From assembly GCF_009183365.2 (NCBI RefSeq), contig NZ_CP068230.1:3315001-3379000 (forward strand): a DNA stretch of 64,000 nucleotides, in the 5' to 3' direction. A program made the translations under genes and the position numbers. This document shows positions 34,711-43,109 of this stretch, in pieces; within the stretch, counting starts at the first letter, position 1, and the number at the start of each line of letters is the position of its first letter. The stretch comes from Shewanella algae. Lineage in GTDB: Bacteria > Pseudomonadota > Gammaproteobacteria > Enterobacterales > Shewanellaceae. The notes under the pieces are model-generated. The model had not been told where the DNA came from. It worked only from the letters and a program-made list of their open reading frames with translations, and did not search any database.

Positions 34711-35478
34711 TTGAAAATCATTGATTGGGTAGCAATTTTAGGGGCGTTGGCTTGGATGCCCCATCTTATCTCTTTGATCAAGTCTTACTTTACTAAGCCA
34801 GAAGTTAGGATCATTACACAAAAGATTGCTGAAATAGGATTCACCACATATGGACCTATTTTTAATATGCGCATAGCCTTTTCAGTAAAAAATCGTGACG
34901 TCGTGATCTCAAATTTTAGAATAAAAGTTACTCACGAAAGCGGAGAAGAAAAAACCTATGAGTGGCAAGGCTTAAGGCAACAAGTAATGAAAATGCACAC
35001 CAACGATGGTGCAATACCATATGAAAAGGAAAACTCTGTTCTGGCTATTAAACTTAGCCAGCGAGAAGTTGAAGAAAGAATAATTCAATGCCAAGAGATT
35101 TCTTTCGTCGCAGGCAAAAGAGACATCGAAGATAAAGCATTAAAAAGACTATCCTACGATAGAGAGCAAGAGGGCTATGACCCGCTTAAGTTTTTAAAGT
35201 GTCAAGAGGCTATTGATGTTTACAACTACATTAAGCATGCTTTTACGTGGAAATCCGGCAGGTATAAAGTTGTTTTCGAACTTGAGTCACCAGAACCATT
35301 TAACCTCGTTGACAATGAATATGAATTCACATTGACGCCGATGGACATTGAAGAGTTAGAGAAAAACAAGAACTCAATTGAACAAGACTACGTGAATGCT
35401 TTTGTTGCTAGCGACAATGAAGCATATAAACAAGTTCATTGGAACTGGCGTAATCCATCAATATACAAAAGAAACTAA
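34711..35478 (+). CDS. Hypothetical protein, 255 aa, N-terminal membrane helix (integron cassette)
   Basis: Residues 4-26 (IDWVAILGALAWMPHLISLIKSY) can span the membrane once. The rest looks like a soluble beta-rich domain (VRIITQKIAEIGFTTYGPIFNMRIAFSVKNRDVVISNFRIKV) followed by helices. The start is TTG with a GGGGG purine run upstream, or a later codon. The cassette seems to begin at TTATGTC (34670), next to the end of the IS110 remnant, and the stop codon opens an attC-like TAACAAGCG. The gene is AT-rich. I do not recognise the family. Confidence 0.65.
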   Translation: MKIIDWVAILGALAWMPHLISLIKSYFTKPEVRIITQKIAEIGFTTYGPIFNMRIAFSVKNRDVVISNFRIKVTHESGEEKTYEWQGLRQQVMKMHTNDGAIPYEKENSVLAIKLSQREVEERIIQCQEISFVAGKRDIEDKALKRLSYDREQEGYDPLKFLKCQEAIDVYNYIKHAFTWKSGRYKVVFELESPEPFNLVDNEYEFTLTPMDIEELEKNKNSIEQDYVNAFVASDNEAYKQVHWNWRNPSIYKRN

Positions 35479-35512
35479 CAAGCGCATGTTGTCGGACTGC
35501 CCGAATTCAGAA
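35476..35512 (+). other. Truncated attC, interrupted by a RAYT-like fragment
   Basis: TAACAAGCGCATGTTGTCGG begins at the stop codon of the 255-aa gene. After 37 bases the sequence changes into the transposon end AATATGGACACCC at 35513, and no right half (GCGTTA) follows. Confidence 0.6.
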
Positions 35513-35782
35513 AATATGGACACCCAACGTTAATGGCGCGGTAGTTAGCCTCCGACTATCCTTTTTTTAAGCATTTAACAAGGAGGTTATTATGCCGCGC
35601 CCTCGCCGAACTCAAATCAGCCTTGAAGATACACCTTACTACCATTGTTGCAGCCGCGTGGTACGGCGAGCTTTCTTGTGTGGTGATGATGCCTACTCGG
35701 GTAAAAATTATGACCACCGCCGTGGTTGGGTGGAATCGTTATTGTTTAAACTGGAAGCTGTTTTTGCCATTGATGTGGCGGC
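35513..35782 (+). mobile_element. RAYT-like transposon copy 2, 5' fragment
   Basis: Nearly identical to 32565-32834. The transposase frame starts at 35592 with MPRPRRTQISLEDTPYY and keeps only about 63 codons before the similarity stops at GATGTGGCGGC (35782). The HUH motif is lost, so it is inactive. Confidence 0.88.
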
Positions 35783-35978
35783 TGACCTTTCCCCCGAAAA
35801 ATAACTTCAGACGCAAAGTTCGATTGGGGAGAAATACTTGGGAGCCGCTGGGATTCAGCTAAACAATTAGCGAGTTTATCTAACTAAAAGGTGTCTAGGA
35901 AATCAGTGGCGATTCATAACGCTACAGCAGAGTTGCCTGAAACTCACAGCAAGCAACTCTGCGATAATAGCCTTGGTT
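35783..35978. other. Unassigned junction DNA before avtA
   Basis: It begins TGACCTTTCCCCCGAAAAAT, exactly where the transposon fragment is cut. It contains AAGGTGTCTAGGAAATCAG at about 35889-35907, which looks like a worn insertion-sequence end. No gene is visible. It is the right boundary of island 1. Confidence 0.35.
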
Positions 35979-37232
35979 TCAACCAAGCTGTGCCCAAGCC
36001 TTATTAACTTCTTCGGCGATGATTTCAATGCCGCGGCGCATCAATTCAGGTTGTTGCACATAGTTCATCCGAATACACTCACCGGCGTGTGGCCACTCTT
36101 CGGCCAGTCCGAAGAAGAAATACTCCCCGGGCACCACCAATACGCCCCTGGCTTTCAGGCGTCGATAGAGTTCCATGGCGCTGATGGGCAGGCCCTCAAA
36201 CCAGAGCCAGAGGAAAATCGCGCCCTCGGGTTTATGAATTCTGAACCTGGGGTCCGGCAGAGCCTGTTGCAACATGGCCACGGTTTGCTGCGCCCGCTGC
36301 AGATAGAAAGGCCGCACTACTTCATTGCCGAGCCGTAGCATATCACCACAGGCTATCATCTCTGTCGCCATCGCCGGGCCCATACTGCCCGGAGCCAGTG
36401 AGATAATACCGTTGATATTGGTCAGCGCCTGGGTGATGGCTTCGTTCGCTATCACTATGCCGCAGCGCAGCCCCGGCAGCCCCAGCTTGGAGAGACTCAT
36501 ACACAACACAGTGTTGTCGTTCCAGAAAGGAGTCACATCTTCAAACAGAATATTGGGGAAAGGTGAGCCATAGGCGCAGTCGAGGATCAGCGGGATCCCG
36601 TGCGCTCTTGCCAGCTTATCCAGCTTATCAACCTCTTCATCTGTCAGCACATTGCCTGTGGGGTTAGTCGGCCGCGAAACACAAATGGCGCCGATATCGG
36701 CATCGACTTTAAGCCTTTCAAAGTCGATGTGATATTTGAACAAGCCGCCATCCAGCTTGGTGATTTCCGGCTTGAAGGTACGAAATAGTTCATCTTCCAG
36801 ACCAGCATCACTGTAGCCGATATACTCCGGAGCCAGCGGCAGTAAAATCTTGCGTTTTTGCCCCTCGGCTGTGGTACCGGCAAACAGGTTAAACAGCGCG
36901 AAAAAGGAGCTCTGGCTGCCGTTGGTGAGGCTGATATTGTTTTTGGTTAGCGACCAACCGTAGGTATCGTTCAGCAGCTTGGCCAAGGCATTGAGAAAGA
37001 CATCTTTTCCCTGCGGGCCATCATAGTTGGTCATGGCCGCGAGCAACTCGCCCTTGGCCAACATATCGGCACTAAGCTCGGTAAAATAGTCCAGCATGGA
37101 GGGGATGGCCGCCGGGTTACCGCCACCCAGCATAATCGCCCCCGGAGTGCGTAGCCCTTCGTTGAGATCATCCATCAACTGGGTGATACCTGTATAACGG
37201 TTAAACTTGTCACCAAACTTGGAAAACTGCAT
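35979..37232 (-). CDS. avtA: Valine-pyruvate transaminase AvtA
   Basis: A 417-aa PLP-dependent class I aminotransferase that exchanges the amino group between valine and pyruvate to make alanine. The start MQFSKFGDKFNRYTGITQLM gives the exact E. coli length, and an ATG seven codons upstream is the alternative. Other matches are GAIMLGGGNPAAIP, NYDGPQGKDVF, ICVSRPTNPTGNVLTDEE and the PLP lysine in MSLSKLGLPGLRCG. It is a single gene with its own promoter region. Confidence 0.95.
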   Translation of the reverse strand: MQFSKFGDKFNRYTGITQLMDDLNEGLRTPGAIMLGGGNPAAIPSMLDYFTELSADMLAKGELLAAMTNYDGPQGKDVFLNALAKLLNDTYGWSLTKNNISLTNGSQSSFFALFNLFAGTTAEGQKRKILLPLAPEYIGYSDAGLEDELFRTFKPEITKLDGGLFKYHIDFERLKVDADIGAICVSRPTNPTGNVLTDEEVDKLDKLARAHGIPLILDCAYGSPFPNILFEDVTPFWNDNTVLCMSLSKLGLPGLRCGIVIANEAITQALTNINGIISLAPGSMGPAMATEMIACGDMLRLGNEVVRPFYLQRAQQTVAMLQQALPDPRFRIHKPEGAIFLWLWFEGLPISAMELYRRLKARGVLVVPGEYFFFGLAEEWPHAGECIRMNYVQQPELMRRGIEIIAEEVNKAWAQLG

Positions 37233-37497
37233 TACTTCTATCCGCAGACTCATATCAAGAAACAGAACTTATTTAGTAGCAGGAACCGCGGCAGATTACA
37301 CCTTAAAAGTTTTTTAGTTGCGTAATACAACTCAATATTTACCAAGCTTAAATGGCTGCAAGCGCCCAAGTAAGAGTTGCATGGTCATTTGAGAGCAGAT
37401 TTTTGTGCGCCAGCGAACATTTCGCCGACATCGACTTGTTGATCCATTATCAGGGGCACACACTTAAAAACAGGACAAGCAGCCAGAGGAGTAGCGG

Positions 37498-37806
37498 GTG
37501 TCAGCCTCAAAACTGAGTGAACTAAAGCAGCAACAGCAGAGTCTGCTGGAACAGGAATTGATGCGGGAACAAGCCGGTTCCCTGGGCGTTGCCGGCAAGA
37601 AGCTGGAACAAGCACTGCAGGATTACCGGCGCCACCATCACTTGTCACCGAGAAAGAAAGCCGAGTACGTTAGCCTAGTGGCCGATGCCGTCTATAACCT
37701 GATGTTGACCCGGGAGCTACTCGGCTTTGTTGACGGCAATCTTGAGTGGGTTTGCGGCCAGTATGACATCCCGGATGCCGTGCTACAGCAGTTGGCCTTG
37801 AGCTGA
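37498..37806 (+). CDS. Hypothetical protein, 102 aa
   Basis: A small helical cytoplasmic protein with an N-terminal coiled-coil-like stretch (LSELKQQQQSLLEQELMREQAG) and an ordered C-terminal part (YVSLVADAVYNLMLTRELLGFVDGNLEWVCGQYDIPD). The start is GTG with AGAGGAG seven to twelve bases upstream. It ends 38 bases before the convergent rlmM stop. The composition matches the backbone, so it is probably a real conserved Shewanella gene, but I cannot name a family. Confidence 0.65.
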   Translation: MSASKLSELKQQQQSLLEQELMREQAGSLGVAGKKLEQALQDYRRHHHLSPRKKAEYVSLVADAVYNLMLTRELLGFVDGNLEWVCGQYDIPDAVLQQLALS

Positions 37807-37843
37807 AAAGCATCAAGGCCCGCTTGGGGCCTCGAGTACCAAC

Positions 37844-38926
37844 TCACCAAGGAGAGTTGGGCCGCAGCCATAGGTGCACAGTCACTTCATCCCTGTCGTG
37901 ATAGAGGTGTTTACAGGCCAGCTTAAACTCTGTGATGCCGTTTTCTTTGAGAATGGCCTGCATATTTTCCAATATGGTGCTCACCTCTTTGTAACGGCTC
38001 TTCATCGGCAGTTTCAGGTTAAAGATAGCCTCTTTGAACCAGCCATTGATGGCCCAGGCTTCCATCAGCTCGGCCACCCTGGCCGGTTTTTCCACCATGT
38101 CACACACCAGCCAATAGATGTTCTTGCGCTTGGGCTCGAAACGGAAACCGTCGGCCTGGAAGTGAGTTACCTGGCCGGTTTCCATCAATCCTGCATCCAT
38201 GGGGCCATTGTCGACGGCCGATACAAACATGCCGCGGCGCACCAACTGATAGGTCCAGCCGCCGGGACAGGCGCCGAGATCCACGGCGTTGAGGCCGCTG
38301 CGCAAACGCTCTTCCCGCTGCGGCTCGGGAATAAAGTGATTGAAGGCCTCATCCAGTTTCAAAGTCGAGCGGCTGGGCGCATCGGCGGGAAACTTGAGCC
38401 TGGGGATCCCCATAAAAAACGGTGACGAGTTATGGCTGTAGGAATAACCGGCAAACGCCTTGCCCGGTGCCACAAAGCACACATGGATTATCGGTCGCTT
38501 GGGGTTTTCCTTGGCCAGCAGAGTACCGCTCTGTTTCAAAGACTGACGCAGCGGCACAGTAAACTTGCGGCAGAAGGTCAGCAGCTCTTTGGCTTCGTTG
38601 GTATCCGGGGTTTCGACCCTGAGCTCACCGCCCCTGCTGACATCTTCAAGTGCGGCGGTAATTGGCCCTACCCTGTCTTCGGGGGGCAGGTCACTGAGCA
38701 GATCGCCGCAGACAAACATCTGCCGGGCGAAGATCAATGAGTCCAGCGCCAGTTCCTGTGCCAGGGTGTCGGCTTCCCCTTCGGCAAAACATTGAAAGAT
38801 CACATAGGCATCGTTGTTATTGGCCTTGACGAAACCACCGACATTGAGCAGTGCCGCCCGATTTTGGATCTCGGCCGCACACTCTTTTTCATAGCCGGCA
38901 CGACAAAACAGAAACAGGTTGTTCAT
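37844..38926 (-). CDS. rlmM: 23S rRNA 2'-O-ribose C2498 methyltransferase RlmM
   Basis: A 360-aa SAM-dependent enzyme that methylates 23S rRNA. The N-terminal THUMP-like part begins MNNLFLFCRAGYEKECAAEI. The SAM motif is NAVDLGACPGGWTYQLVRRG and further catalytic-domain blocks are WLVCDMVEKP and LKLPMKSRYKEV. The length fits E. coli RlmM (366 aa). The frame is open 71 codons upstream, but only the chosen start aligns with the family. Confidence 0.95.
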   Translation of the reverse strand: MNNLFLFCRAGYEKECAAEIQNRAALLNVGGFVKANNNDAYVIFQCFAEGEADTLAQELALDSLIFARQMFVCGDLLSDLPPEDRVGPITAALEDVSRGGELRVETPDTNEAKELLTFCRKFTVPLRQSLKQSGTLLAKENPKRPIIHVCFVAPGKAFAGYSYSHNSSPFFMGIPRLKFPADAPSRSTLKLDEAFNHFIPEPQREERLRSGLNAVDLGACPGGWTYQLVRRGMFVSAVDNGPMDAGLMETGQVTHFQADGFRFEPKRKNIYWLVCDMVEKPARVAELMEAWAINGWFKEAIFNLKLPMKSRYKEVSTILENMQAILKENGITEFKLACKHLYHDRDEVTVHLWLRPNSPW

Positions 38927-39295
38927 TGGTATTTCCAAACAGTGAATCTTACCGGAAAGCCTCCGGCAACTGGCGAAGGCGCGAGTATACCATAGCATTT
39001 TGAATAGGAGTTGCCTGACTCGGTGAGAATGAAAAGCCGAGCATGCCAGGCTTGTAAGAAAGCTCGGGCTAAATTGAGCTTGGCCTGCAGCACATATCGG
39101 CCTATTCCCCCTGCCCTTCGGCAATTGGGAACAAAACACCCGCCACTTGGGCGGGTGTTTACCTGGGCAGGCCTGCGGACTATCTACTTAAATAGCCATC
39201 TCTTTAAATAGCTATCTCTCTAGAGGGCTATCTCTTCAGGTGACAGTTTTAAGCAAACAATGGCTTTAGTAAATAATGGCTTTAGCCAACCAAAC
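38927..39295. other. Intergenic region with a terminator and short AT repeats
   Basis: AACACCCGCC-ACTTG-GGCGGGTGTT at about 39134-39160 is a strong hairpin that probably ends the DUF423/hydrolase transcript. Between 39181 and 39290 short direct repeats occur: ATAGCTATCTCTYTA-type units and AATGGCTTTAG twice. No gene is seen. Confidence 0.7.
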
Positions 39296-39685
39296 TTAGA
39301 GCCCGGTTTCATCCATGCGGTGGCGCCATACCGCTGCCGCCAACAATAACCAGCCCACCAGGAAGCAGCTGCCGCCGAGAGGGGTTACCATGCCCAGCCA
39401 CTTGGTGCCGGTCAGAGCATACAGATACAGCGAGCCGGAGAACATAAAGATCCCGGCGATAAACAGCCCCGCCGCCCAGTCAATCAGACGCGACTTGAAC
39501 CAGTGACCGGCAAAGGCCAGGGTTATCAAACCAAAGGTGTGATAGAACTGATATTCCACCCCCAGGTTGAATATGGCGATCAACTCGGCAGGTGCAATGG
39601 TCTTGAGTCCATGGGCGCCAAAAGCTCCCATAGCAACGGCAAAGAAACCACTGATGGCCGCCAGTAACAATAACCCCTTACGCAT
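39296..39685 (-). CDS. DUF423-family inner-membrane protein (YgdD-like)
   Basis: A 129-aa protein with four membrane helices. AISGFFAVAMGAFGAHGLK at the N-terminus, EYQFYHTFGLITLAF and MVTPLGGSCFLVGWLLL are the family blocks. The function is unknown. It starts two bases after the stop of the upstream hydrolase gene, so the two are an operon. E. coli ygdD also lies near the rlmM homologue, which supports the assignment. Confidence 0.9.
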   Translation of the reverse strand: MRKGLLLLAAISGFFAVAMGAFGAHGLKTIAPAELIAIFNLGVEYQFYHTFGLITLAFAGHWFKSRLIDWAAGLFIAGIFMFSGSLYLYALTGTKWLGMVTPLGGSCFLVGWLLLAAAVWRHRMDETGL

Positions 39686-39687
39686 AA

Positions 39688-40332
39688 CTAACTCCCGATA
39701 AATAAAAGTGATTCTTTCACGGCATCCTGCAGGTTAGCCTTAAGATCCGTTCCGGACGACTTGCGCGGCACAAAACTATGATCTCCGTCGGTAATAAAGC
39801 GTACTTTGGCCTGCTCGGGCAGCGCCCAGGAGGCCAACTGCTCGCGCTTGCCGAAGCTGTCGCGCTCGCCCTGCAAAATAAGCAGAGGCGAGGCACACTC
39901 CCACAAGGGCTCAAGTCTGGGCTCGGTTTTCTTCGGCGGCAAAAACGGATAACCAAGACAGATAACGCCGCTGGGGGTCATCGCCAGTTTATCATTGGCC
40001 GCCAGCATGGCCGCCATCCGCCCGCCCATGGATTTGCCCATCAAAAATAGTCGCTTGGGCGCAAACTCGGCAACCGCTGCCGCCAAGGTCTGCTCGAAGG
40101 CCTGCAACAGCACAGGTGCCCGGTCCGGCGGGCGCCGCTTGCCATCCTCGCCGCGCTTGACCATATAAGGAAAGTTAAACCTCAGCACGCTCGGGCCGCT
40201 GGCGGACAGCAGCGTGGCATAATCTGCCATAAAGTCGCTGTGCATATCGGCACCGGCGCCATGGGCGAACAACACCAGAGTGTCACTGTCCTTACCTTTA
40301 TCCAGCAGCCAGTTAGTATTCAAATTCATCAT
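39688..40332 (-). CDS. Alpha/beta-hydrolase, KANL3/Tex30-like
   Basis: A 214-aa cytoplasmic protein. LVLFAHGAGADMHSDFM forms the oxyanion region. LFLMGKSMGGRMAAML is the nucleophile elbow, LILQGERDSFG holds the acid and FITDGDHSFVPR the His. The compact size and GAGA-type start match the KANL3/Tex30 group of hydrolases whose substrates are unknown. The start is at MMNLNTNWLLD, and an ATG at 40353 is possible. It lies just upstream of the DUF423 gene. Confidence 0.85.
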   Translation of the reverse strand: MMNLNTNWLLDKGKDSDTLVLFAHGAGADMHSDFMADYATLLSASGPSVLRFNFPYMVKRGEDGKRRPPDRAPVLLQAFEQTLAAAVAEFAPKRLFLMGKSMGGRMAAMLAANDKLAMTPSGVICLGYPFLPPKKTEPRLEPLWECASPLLILQGERDSFGKREQLASWALPEQAKVRFITDGDHSFVPRKSSGTDLKANLQDAVKESLLFIGS

Positions 40333-40456
40333 CAGCCCTGTCCGAAGATACAATAATTTTCATGCTTGGATTCGAATAAACCACAATATTAAATACCGTA
40401 CTTCCCTGACAAATCAATTTATTAAAAAATAGCGTTAAAAAACGACCAAGCGGTAA

Positions 40457-40948
40457 TTATATATCTCTTACCCATACCGTTTTTACATGCTCTCTCAACA
40501 AATCAATCACACTTTTATGAATAAACACCAAGCCAAAGTCCTCTTCCAGTTTAAATATTAACCTTTGTTCCACAGGAATATTTTCCAGCTTAGAAAAATC
40601 GAACTCTGTCGAGTCAGTATCTAACCAATTCAACTTACCAAATTGCTTTTCTTTATCAGTCAATCTGTACGTCTGCTGGATATAAGGCATTCGATAGTTG
40701 TCATATACCTCGAGTTGTTCATCCGAAGGTTGACTTGGCGAATTGTCAACACGAGCATCCAGCCATTCAACACCATGCTGCACCAATGGCTCCAGTTTGG
40801 ATGCTATATCACCAATAATGAACAGCTTTGGAGAAAAGGTCATTTCCAATAACAGATCCGGTGCTGCAGCACCTACTGGTGCAGGTGTTTGTTGGAATGG
40901 GAAAGTATCCATATTTTGTTTAGTGAGTATCGAGTATTCATCTTTCAC
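40457..40948 (-). CDS. Imm11/DUF1629-like protein (short type), B2
   Basis: A 163-aa acidic protein. The C-terminal half (FDFSKLENIPVEQRLIFKLEED, then FIHKSVIDLLREHVKTVWVRD) pairs with the protein at 22463. It lies six bases after the stop of the long-type gene at 40955, so the two are one operon. Resemblance to toxin-immunity proteins is the only clue to function, and no toxin or secretion gene is adjacent. Confidence 0.6.
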   Translation of the reverse strand: MKDEYSILTKQNMDTFPFQQTPAPVGAAAPDLLLEMTFSPKLFIIGDIASKLEPLVQHGVEWLDARVDNSPSQPSDEQLEVYDNYRMPYIQQTYRLTDKEKQFGKLNWLDTDSTEFDFSKLENIPVEQRLIFKLEEDFGLVFIHKSVIDLLREHVKTVWVRDI

Positions 40949-40954
40949 TTACTA

Positions 40955-41593
40955 TTATCTCCTTGGCGCTTCATCATCGACATCAAACTTAAAAGCGGTC
41001 AGTCCGCAAGCTAACCCCTGTAGAGCGATATTATAGAGTTCATCATATACTTCTGAAGAAAAGAAAAAGCTATTGGTACCTTTAACCCTGAAAATGTGTC
41101 TGCGGTTCATGGGATAAGACTCGAGTTTTTCTCGGTCAAGATACAATTTACTAACTATGATTGAATGAAAAGGCTTCTGCTCTTCCAATGGCACATCGTA
41201 GCCGTGCTTTTTGGGATCATAATTCCTGATAACGTTTTTTATAACTGACTTGTCTTCATCCAATACATCCAACTCGTTATTTATCGCGATAATATATCGC
41301 TGCTGAGTCGACAGACCATCCATGCACTGTAATCTATTGGGCAAAAAAGCGACGCCATATGGGTCAAAGCTCATAAAAACGTCTGCTATAGGTTTGGTAA
41401 CGCTTAAATCCCCTGAATTTGTGATATCGAAAACAGCTTCTGAATAACTGTCTTCATCCTCCCAAATAACCGCACTCAATGCGCTCACTGGAATGTAGTC
41501 CATGTCTTCGTACAGGTGCCCTCTGTTATCAGAGCAACTAAACATGGCATCACTCTCTTCCGTGTTTTCGTTTATGTAAGCCAGTTCCATCAA
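40955..41593 (-). CDS. Imm11/DUF1629-like protein (long type), B1
   Basis: A 212-aa acidic protein, paralogue of the one at 24909: MMELAYINENTEE against MMEVAYITEDFNE, then MSFDPYGVAFLPNRL, RYIIAINNELDVLDEDKS and FRVKGTNSFFFSSEVYDELY. The N-terminus is aligned between both copies, which supports the start. It is the first gene of a two-gene unit with the short-type partner. AT content is above that of the neighbours. Confidence 0.6.
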   Translation of the reverse strand: MMELAYINENTEESDAMFSCSDNRGHLYEDMDYIPVSALSAVIWEDEDSYSEAVFDITNSGDLSVTKPIADVFMSFDPYGVAFLPNRLQCMDGLSTQQRYIIAINNELDVLDEDKSVIKNVIRNYDPKKHGYDVPLEEQKPFHSIIVSKLYLDREKLESYPMNRRHIFRVKGTNSFFFSSEVYDELYNIALQGLACGLTAFKFDVDDEAPRR

Positions 41594-41666
41594 AGTTCCC
41601 TATAAACTGCAAGCTTTCACTTCTTTGTAGTGCCTTCCTGTATATGCAGAGAAACGTGTTACCGAC

Positions 41667-42578
41667 TTATCCCGGCAACAATTCACTACGTGACTCCTCA
41701 GCAAACATATCCAGCATCCATTCGCGGAACGCGACAATTTTACCTAACTCGGCATGCTTTTGCTGGCACACCAGATAATAGGCATCTTTGCTGACCAGAA
41801 CCTCCTGGAACGGACAGACCAAACGCCCGGCCTTGATGTCGGGGCGGGCGAGCACGCTGTAGCCCAGAGCTACCCCCTGGCCATGGGCCGCCGCCTGCAG
41901 TACCAGAGATGAGTGGCTGAATATCGGCCCCTGGTTCACATTGACATCCGTTACGCCGCATTGGCGGAACCAGGCCTGCCAATCATGACGGCTCATATCG
42001 TGCAGCAGGGTATGATATTTAAGATCGGCGGGCTTTTCCAATGGCTTGGGGCCGTTGAGCAGCATTGGCGAGCATACGGGGATCAACACTTCGTTGCGCA
42101 GTTTGTCGGCCCTGAGCCCGGGCCAGTTGCCCTGACCATAGTAAATCGCCACATCCACATCGTCGGACAGGGCGCTGAACTCGGCATCCACCGCCTTGAT
42201 CCGCACATCGATATCGGGATTCTTCTCACTGAATTTTGCCAGACGCGGCACCAGCCACTGAATGGCAAAGCTGGGCGACATGCTGACAGTCAAGGAACCC
42301 ACGGCGCTACGAGCCAGCAGCCGGTCAGTGGCATCCGACAGTTGGGTAAAAATATCCTTGATATCGAGGAAGTAGCTTTGCCCTTCTTCGGTCAGTAACA
42401 GCGAGCGGTTCTTTCGGCGAAATAATTTTAATCCCAGAAAGTCTTCCAGCGCCTTGATTTGATGACTCACTGCGGCCTGGGTAACGAACAATTCTTCGGC
42501 GGCGCGGGTAAAGCTCAAATGCCTTGCTGCTGCCTCGAACGCCTTGACCGCATTCAGCGGAGGGAGTCGTTTTGACAT
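41667..42578 (-). CDS. LysR-family regulator, GcvA type
   Basis: A 303-aa protein. The N-terminus SKRLPPLNAVKAFEAAARHLSFTRAAEELFVTQAAVSHQIKALE is the GcvA signature. The effector domain starts at GSLTVSMSPSFAIQWLVPRL, with DVDVAIYYGQGNWPGL in the middle. GcvA controls glycine cleavage genes in E. coli. Many paralogues exist and no gcv genes are nearby, so the target here is open. It is divergent from the small exported protein gene at 42764. Confidence 0.88.
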   Translation of the reverse strand: MSKRLPPLNAVKAFEAAARHLSFTRAAEELFVTQAAVSHQIKALEDFLGLKLFRRKNRSLLLTEEGQSYFLDIKDIFTQLSDATDRLLARSAVGSLTVSMSPSFAIQWLVPRLAKFSEKNPDIDVRIKAVDAEFSALSDDVDVAIYYGQGNWPGLRADKLRNEVLIPVCSPMLLNGPKPLEKPADLKYHTLLHDMSRHDWQAWFRQCGVTDVNVNQGPIFSHSSLVLQAAAHGQGVALGYSVLARPDIKAGRLVCPFQEVLVSKDAYYLVCQQKHAELGKIVAFREWMLDMFAEESRSELLPG

Positions 42579-42763
42579 AGTGATCCACTTCTCATTTTTT
42601 AATTAGTTTTTCTAATCCAGATTGTTACATTTTATCGTTTGTTAAAGCCAGCGCTTTTGGTTAAATTTTGCGCCGAAAAGTTGAATATTCAGACAATCTC
42701 TGAGCAGTCGAAGGGAAGGTCTGACACTGGCACTCAGTGCCCGTTCTCACCCGGAGGCATCCC

Positions 42764-43042
42764 ATGTTGAACTTTAAATCCGCTTTTGTGCTCCTGCTGT
42801 TTGGCATGAGCACCAGCGCCGTGGCTGCGGAAAGTCTTTCTGCACCGGCGCAAGCTCGTCCTCTGCCAAGAGTCGCTGTCGAAGCACCTGCGGTGCAGAT
42901 AGACTTCAAACTCCTTGAGCAGGAGCTGAGCCGTAACATTGCCGCCAACAGCGAAGAGCTCAGAACCCATGCGCTGGACGAGCCGACACTGCTGTTGGCC
43001 GAAGACGCTGCAGCCAGTCCATCAAAAGTTCAGCTTAACTGA
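42764..43042 (+). CDS. Small exported hypothetical protein, 92 aa
   Basis: It starts MLNFKSAFVLLLFGMSTSAVAAE, a clear signal peptide with cleavage near AVA-AE. GGAGG lies six bases before the ATG, which fixes the start over an in-frame upstream codon at 42737. The mature part is short, Ala/Pro-rich, then acidic (FKLLEQELSRNIAANSEELRTHALDEPTLLLAED). No family is recognised. A strong terminator follows. Confidence 0.7.
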   Translation: MLNFKSAFVLLLFGMSTSAVAAESLSAPAQARPLPRVAVEAPAVQIDFKLLEQELSRNIAANSEELRTHALDEPTLLLAEDAAASPSKVQLN

Positions 43043-43071
43043 GCCCCATTGGATTTCGCTGAACGTCAGCA

Positions 43072-43107
43072 GCAAAAAAGCCGCTTCGAGAGAGGCGGCT
43101 TTTTGTT
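43072..43107. terminator. Bidirectional terminator before thiI
   Basis: AAAAAAGCCGC-TTCGAGAGA-GGCGGCTTTTTG forms an AGCCGC/GGCGGCT-type stem with A and T tracts. It serves the small exported gene and convergent thiI. Confidence 0.9.
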
Positions 43108-43109
43108 TA

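Noticed and set aside
38927..39139. A 71-codon upstream extension of rlmM.
   Set aside because: The family starts at MNNLFLFCRAGYE. The extension crosses into the intergenic hairpin region.
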